Part shown: positions 1 through 7,970 of the stretch, in pieces
Layout of the letters: each line of letters starts with the position of its first letter
Numbering within the stretch: the stretch's first letter is position 1
Position numbers and translations under genes: made by a program
The notes under the pieces: model-generated
Told to the model about the DNA's origin: nothing
Databases searched by the model: none
Seen by the model: the letters and a program-made list of their open reading frames with translations, nothing else
Assembly (NCBI GenBank): GCA_041163945.1
Contig: JBEAQJ010000185.1
Location: 1 to 56,631, forward strand
Direction: 5' to 3'
From: Roseicyclus sp041163945
GTDB lineage: Bacteria; Pseudomonadota; Alphaproteobacteria; Rhodobacterales; Rhodobacteraceae
DNA length: 56,631 bases

Positions 1-2089
1 TGGGGCGTTGGTCGATGTCGATCACCTTGTCGAGATGTTCGAACCCCTTGATCGTTTCGCACGGCGCCGGGGTTTCGCGCGCCCCGTTCAGCTTCACGGC
101 GGCATTCTTGAACAGTGTCTCGATGGTCAGCGTCGATTTTCCGCCCCCCGACACGCCGGTGACGCAGATGAACCTGCCCAAGGGAAAATCCGCCGTCACC
201 TCGCGCAGGTTGTTGCCGGTGGCCTTGACGACCGTCAGCGTGCGGCCGTTGCCCGCGCGTCGGCTGCTGGGCACGGCGATCTGGCGGGCACCCGACAGGT
301 ATTGGCCGGTGATCGAGCCCGGATCAGCGGTGATCGCGGCCGGTGTGCCATGGGCCACGATGCGCCCCCCGTGCACCCCGGCCCCCGGCCCGATGTCAAA
401 GACGTAATCGGCCTCGCGGATGGCTTCTTCGTCATGTTCGACGACGATCACCGTGTTGCCCTGATCGCGCAGGTTCTTGAGCGTGGTCAAAAGCCGGTCA
501 TTGTCGCGCTGGTGCAACCCGATCGAAGGCTCGTCCAGCACATAAAGCACGCCGGTCAGCCCCGACCCGATCTGGCTGGCCAGCCGGATGCGTTGGCTTT
601 CCCCGCCCGACAGCGTGCCCGCGTTGCGCGCCAGCGTCAGGTAATCCAGACCGACGTTGTTCAGAAAACCCAAGCGCTCGCGAATTTCCTTGAGGATGGC
701 GCGCGCGATCTCGTTTTTCTGGGCGCTCAAATGGGCGGGCACGGCTTCGCACCAGGCATGGGCTTCGCGGATGCTCATCTGCACCACCTGCCCGGCATGC
801 AGCCCGGCGATCTTGACGGCCAGCGCCTCGGGGCGCAGCCGATACCCACCGCAGGCCCCGCAAGGGCGGTTGTTCTGGTACTGTTCGAATTCTTCGCGGA
901 TCCAGGCGCTGTCGGTTTCGCGGTAGCGGCGTTCCATGTTCGGGATCACGCCTTCGAAGCTGCGCTTGACCTGGTAGACGCGCCCACCCTCGTCATAGCG
1001 AAAGGCGATTTCCTCATCCCCCGAGCCCCGCAGGAACACCTGTTGCACCGCTTCGGGCAGATCTTTCCATGCCGCCTTGGGATCGAAGCCGTAATGGCGC
1101 GCGATGGCCTGGATGGTTTGGGTGAAATAGGGGGATTTGCCCTTGCGCCAGGGGGCGATGGCGCCGTTTTCCAGGCTGAGCGCGGCATCGGGCACCATCA
1201 GCCGTTCGTCAAAAAACAGTTCGGCCCCCAAGCCGTCACAGACCGGGCAGGCGCCAAAAGGCGCATTGAAGGAAAACAGGCGCGGCTCGATTTCCGGAAT
1301 GGTGAAACCCGACACCGGGCAGGCAAAATTCTCGGAAAAGGTGATGCGCTCGGGGTCGCCTTCGGCAGGGGCGGTTTCCAAAATCGCGATGCCATCGGCC
1401 AGGTCGAGCGCGGTGCGAAAACTGTCAGCCAGCCGCGTTTCGATGCCTGCGCGCACCACGATGCGGTCGATCACCACATCGATGTCATGGCGGAACTTCT
1501 TGTCGAGCGTCGGCGGTTCGTCCAATTCGTAGAACGCGCCATCGACCTTGACGCGCTGAAACCCCTGCTTGCGCAGATCCATGAATTCCTTGCGATATTC
1601 GCCCTTGCGATCGCGCACGATGGGCGCCAGCAGATAGGCGCGGGTGCCATCGGGCAACGCCATGACGCGATCGACCATATCCTGGACCTGCTGCGCCTCG
1701 ATGGGCAGGCCGGTGGCCGGGCTAAAGGGCGTGCCCGCCCGCGCGAACAGCAGGCGCAGGTAATCATAGATCTCGGTCACCGTGCCCACGGTCGAGCGCG
1801 GATTCTTTGAGGTGGTTTTTTGCTCGATGGAAATCGCGGGGCTCAGCCCCGAGATGTGATCGACATCGGGCTTTTGCATCATGTCGAGGAATTGGCGCGC
1901 ATAGGCCGACAGGCTTTCGACATAGCGCCGCTGGCCTTCGGCATAGATGGTGTCAAAGGCCAGGCTCGACTTGCCCGAGCCCGACAGCCCGGTGATCACC
2001 ACCAGCTTGTCGCGCGGAATGTCGAGGTCGATGTTCTTGAGGTTGTGTTCGCGCGCGCCGCGCACCTCGATCTGCTTCATCTCGGGCAT
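1..2089 (-). CDS. uvrA: UvrA, excinuclease ABC subunit A (3' end cut off by window edge)
   Basis: DNA damage-recognition ATPase of nucleotide excision repair; it loads UvrB on lesions. About 696 of the usual ~950 codons are inside the window and the frame is open to base 1, so the C-terminal quarter is missing. Seen: N-terminal MPEMKQIEVRGAREHN, first Walker A GLSGSGKS at residues 34-41, the CPVSG...CPVCDGLG zinc module encoded near 1230-1330, the ABC signature region with DEPSIGLHQRDN near 490-540, and the second Walker A GVSGGGKS encoded near 135-160. I chose the ATG at 2087-2089; an in-frame ATG three codons later (2078-2080) is possible because neither has a strong ribosome site. It follows an MFS gene on the same strand after 66 bases. 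Confidence 0.97.
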   Translation of the reverse strand, partial: MPEMKQIEVRGAREHNLKNIDLDIPRDKLVVITGLSGSGKSSLAFDTIYAEGQRRYVESLSAYARQFLDMMQKPDVDHISGLSPAISIEQKTTSKNPRSTVGTVTEIYDYLRLLFARAGTPFSPATGLPIEAQQVQDMVDRVMALPDGTRAYLLAPIVRDRKGEYRKEFMDLRKQGFQRVKVDGAFYELDEPPTLDKKFRHDIDVVIDRIVVRAGIETRLADSFRTALDLADGIAILETAPAEGDPERITFSENFACPVSGFTIPEIEPRLFSFNAPFGACPVCDGLGAELFFDERLMVPDAALSLENGAIAPWRKGKSPYFTQTIQAIARHYGFDPKAAWKDLPEAVQQVFLRGSGDEEIAFRYDEGGRVYQVKRSFEGVIPNMERRYRETDSAWIREEFEQYQNNRPCGACGGYRLRPEALAVKIAGLHAGQVVQMSIREAHAWCEAVPAHLSAQKNEIARAILKEIRERLGFLNNVGLDYLTLARNAGTLSGGESQRIRLASQIGSGLTGVLYVLDEPSIGLHQRDNDRLLTTLKNLRDQGNTVIVVEHDEEAIREADYVFDIGPGAGVHGGRIVAHGTPAAITADPGSITGQYLSGARQIAVPSSRRAGNGRTLTVVKATGNNLREVTADFPLGRFICVTGVSGGGKSTLTIETLFKNAAVKLNGARETPAPCETIKGFEHLDKVIDIDQRP

Positions 2090-2155
2090 GGGGAAGCCTG
2101 TGGTTAACCATTGTGTCAGACATAGGCGGCCGGGCCTGAGTCTCCAATCGAAAAG

Positions 2156-3358
2156 TCAGAACGTTTCGGGAACATTTCGCGATCTGGCCGCGCGATAGGC
2201 GATGGCCGTCACCCCCGCCCCGAAAAGCACCACCGCGATGGCAAAAGGCAAGCTGGCGCCCACCCCCAGCGCCGCCAGAACCGGGGTGCCCGCAAAGGTG
2301 CCGATATTGCCCAGTTGGGCCAGCGCACCATTGGCCTTTGCGCGGGCGGCCTCGGTCGGGTTCAGCCACGGCACGGCGGCAAAGCCCGCGCCGGCCACCC
2401 CACCCGAAATCAGCATCGCCAGCACCGACAGCCCGGCCGCCCCGCCCGGCCAGATCAGCGCCCCGGCAAAGAGCGCGGCCATGGCCAAAAAGCCGCCCAC
2501 AACCAGCCCCCCGGGCCCCGTCCGCCGCGCCAAGCCCCCCGCCGCAAGCGCGCCCACGATACCCACAAGGGGCAGCAGCGGGCCCAACCACGCGGCATCC
2601 AACGCCACCGGCAGATAGGTCACGGCGGCCAGAAACACGAACGCATAGATCCCATGGCCGAGCGCCGGCGCAAACAGGCGCGGATCGGCATAGATCGCCA
2701 GATGGTCCGACAGGCGCGGCCAGGGCTGGCCGGCCACCGCGCCCGCCGGCAAAACCCGATAAAGGCCAGCGGCCAAGATCGCACAGAGCAGCGCGTGCCC
2801 GCCATAAACCGCACCCGCGTTCTGGCCCACCACAACCGCGGCCAGCGCAAACCCCACCCCGAAGAATGTGGCCCACAGCCCCATCACCACGGCGCGATCC
2901 TGCGGCCGGGCCAAGCCCGCCATCAGGGTCGGGATCGCCACGACCAGCACCAGATGCCCCGCCCCTTCGGCCACGCGCAGTGCCATCAGGATGGGAAACG
3001 GCGGCAAGACCGCCTGACACCCCCCCGCGACCGCCGACAGCACCAAGCCGCCCAAGATCGCGCGGCGCGAACCGATGCGGGCCGTCAACCCACCGGCCAT
3101 GACACCGAAAACAATCCCCATCACCGCCACCCCAGAGACCGCAAAGGCCACGGGCCAGCCCGGATAGCTTTGTGCCAGCGGGCCCAAGGTCAAAGAAATC
3201 TTGGCAAATTGCCCGGCCGCCAACAGCCCCGCGCCATAGAGCGCCGCGATCACCGCCCAGGGCGTGCGCGCAAGCCCGGCGGTATCGGCCAAGCCGGTCA
3301 TTGCGGCGTCGGCCGGAACGTCGGCGGTGGCATCGATCTGGGTATGCACCTGAACCAT
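2156..3358 (-). CDS. MFS transporter, substrate unknown
   Basis: A 400-residue inner-membrane carrier with about 12 hydrophobic segments and a short hydrophilic N-terminus of about 30 residues. The MFS loop between helices 2 and 3 is visible as GGLTARIGSRRA at residues 89-100. Short extramembrane loops and many Gly/Ala pairs fit the superfamily. It lies between lpd and uvrA on the same strand, 45 bases downstream of lpd, and could be cotranscribed with either. Nothing in the sequence or context identifies the substrate. Confidence 0.85.
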   Translation of the reverse strand: MVQVHTQIDATADVPADAAMTGLADTAGLARTPWAVIAALYGAGLLAAGQFAKISLTLGPLAQSYPGWPVAFAVSGVAVMGIVFGVMAGGLTARIGSRRAILGGLVLSAVAGGCQAVLPPFPILMALRVAEGAGHLVLVVAIPTLMAGLARPQDRAVVMGLWATFFGVGFALAAVVVGQNAGAVYGGHALLCAILAAGLYRVLPAGAVAGQPWPRLSDHLAIYADPRLFAPALGHGIYAFVFLAAVTYLPVALDAAWLGPLLPLVGIVGALAAGGLARRTGPGGLVVGGFLAMAALFAGALIWPGGAAGLSVLAMLISGGVAGAGFAAVPWLNPTEAARAKANGALAQLGNIGTFAGTPVLAALGVGASLPFAIAVVLFGAGVTAIAYRAARSRNVPETF

Positions 3359-3403
3359 GCCGCGTGCTTGACCGCGCGGATGGCCGCGGTCAAGCGCTGC
3401 CTT

Positions 3404-4798
3404 TTACAGGTGGATCACCCGCCCATAGGCATCCAGCACCGCCTCGTGCATCATTTCCGACAGGGTGGGATGCGGGAACACCGTTTCCATCAGATCGACC
3501 TCGGTGGTTTCCAGCTTTTGGCCGATCACATAACCCTGGATCAGCTCGGTGACTTCGGCCCCGATCATGTGCGCGCCCAGCAATTCGCCCGTGTTGGCAT
3601 CGAACACGGTCTTGATCATGCCTTCGGGCTCACCCAAGGCGATGGCCTTGCCATTGCCGATGAAATTGAAGCGACCCACCTTGACCGCGTGGCCGCGTTC
3701 CTTGGCCTTTGCCTCGGTCAGGCCCACGCTGGCCACCTGCGGATGGCAATAGGTGCAGCCTGCGATGCTTTCGGGCTTGATCGGATGCGGTGTGTGGCCG
3801 GCGATCAATTCGGCCACCATGACACCTTCGTGGCTGGCCTTGTGCGCCAGCCATGGCGCGCCCGCGATATCGCCGATGGCATAGATCCCCTCGACGCCGG
3901 TGCGGCAATATTCATCGGTCACCACATGGGTGCGGTCGACCTTGACGCCCAGCGCTTCCAGCCCCAGCCCTTCGACATTGCCCACGATGCCCACGGCGGA
4001 AATCACGGTGTCAAAGTCCTGCGTGGTGGTCTTGCCGTCCATCTCGATATGGGCGGTCACGCGCGCCTCGGATCGGTCCAGCGCCTTGACCGTCGCTTTT
4101 TGCAGGATTTTCATGCCCTGCTTTTCAAAGCTTTTCTTGGCAAAGGCCGAAATCTCGGCATCCTCGACGGGCAGGATGCGATCCATCACTTCGACCACGG
4201 TCGTGTCAGCGCCCAAGGTGTTGTAGAAGCTGGCGAATTCGATCCCGATCGCGCCCGAGCCGATCACCAGCAGCTTCTTGGGCATATGCGGGGGGGTCAG
4301 CGCGGCCTTGTAGGTCCAGACGCGCTTGCCATCGGCCTCCAGCCCGGGCAATTCACGCGCCCGCGCGCCGGTGGCCAGGATGATGTTTCGGGCGCTCAGC
4401 TCTTCGGTGCCCTTGTCGGTCTGGACCGACACGCGCCCCTTGGCGGGGATGCTCGCCGTGCCCATCACCACGGTCACCTTGTTTTTCTTCATCAGGTGGC
4501 CCACGCCGGAATTCAGCTGCTTGGCCACGTTGCGCGAACGTTTGACCACCGCGTCCAGATCATAGCCGATGTTGTCGGCCGTCAGCCCGAATTCACGGGC
4601 CCGGTGCATCAGGTGGAATACCTCGGACGAGCGCAGCATCGCCTTGGTCGGGATGCAGCCCCAGTTCAAGCAGATGCCGCCCATGTGTTCGCGTTCGACG
4701 ATGGCCACCTTCAGGCCCAGCTGGCTGGCACGGATCGCCGCCACATATCCGCCGGGGCCAGCGCCGATCACGATCACGTCGAAAGTCTGGGATGCCAT
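3404..4798 (-). CDS. lpdA: Dihydrolipoyl dehydrogenase (E3)
   Basis: FAD enzyme that reoxidises dihydrolipoamide on the E2 of 2-oxoacid dehydrogenase complexes and makes NADH; cytoplasmic homodimer, 464 residues. Seen: FAD-binding GAGPGG at residues 12-17, the redox pair in CLNWGC (C43 and C48), an NAD-binding GSGAIGIEFA segment, and the C-terminal HPTLSE/HEAVLDA dimer-interface His-Glu motif. The start at 4798 is supported by GGAGGAG about 8 bases upstream; an in-frame extension of 11 codons lacks this. The pdhABC genes that need E3 are about 42 kb away, yet both promoters carry a related palindrome (4822-4843 here), suggesting shared control. Confidence 0.97.
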   Translation of the reverse strand: MASQTFDVIVIGAGPGGYVAAIRASQLGLKVAIVEREHMGGICLNWGCIPTKAMLRSSEVFHLMHRAREFGLTADNIGYDLDAVVKRSRNVAKQLNSGVGHLMKKNKVTVVMGTASIPAKGRVSVQTDKGTEELSARNIILATGARARELPGLEADGKRVWTYKAALTPPHMPKKLLVIGSGAIGIEFASFYNTLGADTTVVEVMDRILPVEDAEISAFAKKSFEKQGMKILQKATVKALDRSEARVTAHIEMDGKTTTQDFDTVISAVGIVGNVEGLGLEALGVKVDRTHVVTDEYCRTGVEGIYAIGDIAGAPWLAHKASHEGVMVAELIAGHTPHPIKPESIAGCTYCHPQVASVGLTEAKAKERGHAVKVGRFNFIGNGKAIALGEPEGMIKTVFDANTGELLGAHMIGAEVTELIQGYVIGQKLETTEVDLMETVFPHPTLSEMMHEAVLDAYGRVIHL

Positions 4799-4821
4799 CG
4801 GGCGTTCTCCTCCGGATTTGC

Positions 4822-4843
4822 ATTTGTTCAACGTTAAACAAAT
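4822..4843 (-). promoter_or_regulatory. 22-bp palindromic operator upstream of lpd
   Basis: The 22 bases are symmetric about 4832.5 with a single mismatched pair (4829/4836). The core reads TTTAACGTTGAA on the lpd strand. It ends about 24 bases before the lpd start codon. The right half-site matches the pdhA palindrome at 46992-47005, and the TTAAC|G core resembles sites before gap1 and gap2. On the lpd strand, TTGTCG followed by 16 bases and TTTAAC could be the -35/-10, placing the palindrome over the -10. The binding protein is inferred, not seen. Confidence 0.6.
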
Positions 4844-4948
4844 TCCAGCGTCCGCGACAATTGGCGTTGGGTCGCAGGCCGGTTTGCGCTGGGTGCAAGG
4901 CTGACGCGCCCGCGCCGCGGGAGCGCCGCCGAAAAAAGGGGGCGCGGT

Positions 4949-5533
4949 TCAGGCTGGGGGCTGCAATTCGCGCACCAGCGCGCCGTAGCCGCCTTCGGCC
5001 AAAAACGCCACTTCCTGCGGCGTCGACACCCGGCCCAGCGCCGCATTGCGATAGGGAAACCGCCCATACCGGCGGATGACTTCGCGATGCGCACGCGCGT
5101 GCAACAGGTTGTCGCCTTGGGGCATCCGGGCCTTGAACAGGCGCACCGACCGATCCTGATCGGTCAGCATCTCGGAATGCATGTAAGGCAGGTAAAAGAA
5201 CTGGCGCATCGGCGCATCGATCTTTTCGTCCCAACCATGGTTCAGTGCCGCCGCCGCGATGCGCAGGGCGCGCCTGTCCGAGGCAAAGGCCCGCGGGCTG
5301 TCGCGGAACATGTTGCGCGGAAACTGATCGGTCAGGATGATCAGCGCCAACGCCCCTTTGGGGCCCATCGCCCAGTGATCGCTGCCGCCGTCACAGGCGC
5401 GTTCCCACAGCGCGCCGAACCGGTCGCGAATGGTGCGGTCGAACACCGGGTCTTGCCGATACCACATGGCCGGCCCGGCTTCGTGCCAGAATGTCAGGAT
5501 TTCGCCTGCGCGGTTGGGTTCTGCCTTTCGCAT
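4949..5533 (-). CDS. DUF924 family protein
   Basis: A 194-residue soluble protein matching the DUF924 pattern: an N-terminal EILTFWHEAGPAMWY, then ALALIILTDQFPRNMFRDSPRAFASD and YLPYMHSEMLTDQD. The family is all-helical and TPR-like with no established biochemical role. The start at 5533 has AAAGGA upstream and lies 12 bases from the stop of the preceding MFS gene, so the two are probably cotranscribed and translationally coupled. Confidence 0.88.
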   Translation of the reverse strand: MRKAEPNRAGEILTFWHEAGPAMWYRQDPVFDRTIRDRFGALWERACDGGSDHWAMGPKGALALIILTDQFPRNMFRDSPRAFASDRRALRIAAAALNHGWDEKIDAPMRQFFYLPYMHSEMLTDQDRSVRLFKARMPQGDNLLHARAHREVIRRYGRFPYRNAALGRVSTPQEVAFLAEGGYGALVRELQPPA

Positions 5534-5545
5534 GGAACCGGTCCT

Positions 5546-6844
5546 TTAGCGGTCTTGATCCCCGGTCGGGGCGGTCTTGGTATCGGGCTCGCTTGCGCCC
5601 GTGGCCTCGCCATACAACTCCTGCGCGGTCTCGACTGCAACAGGGGACGCACCGGGCAAGATGTTGGGGTAAGACACCAGCCCGAATTCCCGGTCGGCCG
5701 CATAGATCGAAGGCCGCCGCGTCATGCGCCACAACCCATAAGCCGCGGTCAGGAACAAGAACACCGACATCATCAGCCAGTAGCCCCCCGGCCCTATCGT
5801 CGACATCGCCAGACCGGCCAGGGGCGGCCCGCCGATGGCCCCCAGCCCGTTGAGGAAAATCAACCCCCCCGATGCCGATGGCATGTCTTCGGGCGCGAGA
5901 TAATCGTTGGTATAGGCGATCAGCAGCGCATAGAGCGGCTGCGACAGCCCCCCCACCAGCCCCGAAACCAGCATCAGCACCAAGAAGCTTTCGGCAAAGG
6001 CATAGCCGGCGACCCCCACCAATCCCGACAAGGTCGAACTGGCCACGATCAGCACGCGACGGTCCATCCGGTCCGAAATCCAGCCCATCGGGTACTGCAT
6101 GACGATCGCGCCCACGAAGATCGCCGAAATGAACAACGAGATCTGCCCCAGGCTTAGCCCCAGTTCCGTCGCATAGACCGACCCCATGCCAAATTGCATG
6201 GCATACACCGCCCCCATCAGCAGCATCCCCACCGTGCCGAAGGGCGAGGCGCGGTACAGCGACAACAGGCTCATCGGGCGCGAGGCCTGAAATGCCGGGG
6301 CGGGCTGAACCGACAGCAAGATGGGCGCGAAACTGATCGAGACCAGGATCGAGGGGATGATGAACAGCAAGAACCCCGATGGATCGCCCGCCGACAAAAT
6401 CCCCTGCCCCGCCACCAGACCGAACATCTGCACCAGAACATAGGTCGACAGCGACTGGCCCCGCGTGGCGTTGGTCGAGGCGTCGTTCAACCAGCTTTCG
6501 GCCGTCACATAGACGCCGGACAGGCTGAAGCCCAAGACCACCCGCAGCACCATCCACGCATAGGGATCGGTCAGCACCGGATAGCTGATCAAGGTGGCTG
6601 AAATCAGCGACCCCAGCGCCGCAAAGACCCGCACATGGCCCACCTTTGCGATGAACACCGGCGCAAAGCGCGACCCGCCCAGAAACCCAAGGAAATAGGC
6701 CGAAGCGATGAACGACAGCTCATAGGTCGAAAACCCTTCGATCGCGCCGCGCACCCCCATCAGGGAGCCCTGCAACCCATTGCCGATCTGCAGCAGGAAC
6801 ATGCCCAACAACAGCGCCCATGATGCGCGCAGAACATGGATCAT
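5546..6844 (-). CDS. MFS transporter
   Basis: A 432-residue, ~12-helix carrier with a hydrophilic C-terminal tail of about 50 residues. The N-terminus runs straight into helix 1 (IHVLRASWALLLGMFLLQ), and the loop GWISDRMDRR matches the helix 8-9 MFS motif. The start at 6844 is preferred because AAAGGCG lies upstream and helix 1 then begins within ten residues; an in-frame start 16 codons earlier would add a polar leader. It sits 60 bases downstream of queA and 12 bases upstream of the DUF924 gene. Substrate unknown. Confidence 0.85.
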   Translation of the reverse strand: MIHVLRASWALLLGMFLLQIGNGLQGSLMGVRGAIEGFSTYELSFIASAYFLGFLGGSRFAPVFIAKVGHVRVFAALGSLISATLISYPVLTDPYAWMVLRVVLGFSLSGVYVTAESWLNDASTNATRGQSLSTYVLVQMFGLVAGQGILSAGDPSGFLLFIIPSILVSISFAPILLSVQPAPAFQASRPMSLLSLYRASPFGTVGMLLMGAVYAMQFGMGSVYATELGLSLGQISLFISAIFVGAIVMQYPMGWISDRMDRRVLIVASSTLSGLVGVAGYAFAESFLVLMLVSGLVGGLSQPLYALLIAYTNDYLAPEDMPSASGGLIFLNGLGAIGGPPLAGLAMSTIGPGGYWLMMSVFLFLTAAYGLWRMTRRPSIYAADREFGLVSYPNILPGASPVAVETAQELYGEATGASEPDTKTAPTGDQDR

Positions 6845-6904
6845 CACAGGGCGCCTTTCGTTGTCTTGCGCGGCGATCGTGCGGGGATGCACCGCCCGGG
6901 TCTG

Positions 6905-7960
6905 TCACGTCTGCGACGGAATCAAGAGAGACGCGTCACCATACGAAAAGAACCGGTAGCCCGCATTGATCGCATGGGCGTAGATCTCGCGCACCCGGTC
7001 TTGCCCCATCAGGGCGGACACCAGCATCATCAAGGTCGATTTCGGCAAGTGGAAATTGGTCATCAGCCCATCGGTGATCTTCCAGCGGTATCCGGGGTAG
7101 ATGAAGATGTCGGTTTCGCCTTCGAAGGGCTGCATGGTGCCATCGGGCGCGGCTGCGGTTTCGATCAGGCGCAGCGCCGTCGTGCCAACGGGAAGGATGC
7201 GGCCACCCTTGGCGCGCGTGGCGTTCATTTCGGCCGCCGCGGCGGGGCGCACCTCGCCCCATTCGGCGTGCATGCGGTGCGTGGTCACATCCGCGACCGT
7301 CACCGGCAAAAAGGTGCCTGCGCCCACATGCAAGGTGACAAAGGTGAAATCGATCCCCGCTGCGGCCAGTTGCGCCACCAGCGCTTCGTCGAAATGCAGG
7401 CTGGCGGTGGGCGCGGCCACCGCCCCGGCACGCTTGGCCCAGATGGTCTGGTAATCTTCGCGGTCGCGTTCGTCGGGGGCGCGCTTGCCCGCGATATAGG
7501 GCGGCAAGGGCATGGCGCCCGATGCGTTGAGCGCCGCATCGAAATCAGCGCCCGTCAGGTTGAACCGCAGCCGCAGACCATCATTCAGGCTGTCAATATC
7601 GGCTGATAGATCATTGGAAAATATTATCCTTTCGCCCAAGGCCAGTTTGCGCATCGGTTTGGCCAGCGCGCTCCAGCTGCCATCGGATTGCGGCTCCATC
7701 AACGTCACCTCGACGCGGGCCTGAACGGGGCCGTCGGCGGTCTGACGCAGCCTTTGGCCCGTCAATCGCGCCGGAATGACGCGGGTGTCGTTCAGGATCA
7801 GCCGGTCGCCGGGCCGCAAGATCGTCGGCAAGTCGAAGACATGCCTGTCAAAGGTGGCGGCACCATCGGCCAGCAGCAGCCGCGCCGCGGATCGCGGCCG
7901 CGCCGGGCGCGTGGCGATCAGCGCCTCGGGAAGCTCGAAATCGAAATCATCCAGTTTCAT
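6905..7960 (-). CDS. queA: QueA, S-adenosylmethionine:tRNA ribosyltransferase-isomerase
   Basis: Transfers the ribosyl moiety of SAM to 7-aminomethyl-7-deazaguanine in tRNA to give epoxyqueuosine, the penultimate step of queuosine synthesis. 351 residues, the usual length. Recognisable blocks: MKLDDFDFELPEALIATRPA at the N-terminus, RLILNDTRVIPARL, GAVAAPTASLHFD, FVTLHVGAGTFLPV, and the C-terminal SALMGQDRVREIYAHAINAGYRFFSYGDA. The start at 7960 matches the conserved N-terminus. It is 10 bases downstream of the large AsmA-like gene, so the two probably share a transcript. Confidence 0.96.
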   Translation of the reverse strand: MKLDDFDFELPEALIATRPARPRSAARLLLADGAATFDRHVFDLPTILRPGDRLILNDTRVIPARLTGQRLRQTADGPVQARVEVTLMEPQSDGSWSALAKPMRKLALGERIIFSNDLSADIDSLNDGLRLRFNLTGADFDAALNASGAMPLPPYIAGKRAPDERDREDYQTIWAKRAGAVAAPTASLHFDEALVAQLAAAGIDFTFVTLHVGAGTFLPVTVADVTTHRMHAEWGEVRPAAAAEMNATRAKGGRILPVGTTALRLIETAAAPDGTMQPFEGETDIFIYPGYRWKITDGLMTNFHLPKSTLMMLVSALMGQDRVREIYAHAINAGYRFFSYGDASLLIPSQT

Positions 7961-7970
7961 GACAATCCGG

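Noticed and set aside
8..1810. A 600-codon open frame on the plus strand across uvrA
   Set aside because: It is exactly antisense to a well-conserved uvrA. Its composition is Gln/His/Arg/Gly/Ala-rich, as expected from the complement of high-GC coding DNA, with no motif.
2315..4837. An 840-codon plus-strand frame over the MFS gene and lpd
   Set aside because: Antisense to two clear genes; low-complexity composition and no ribosome site.
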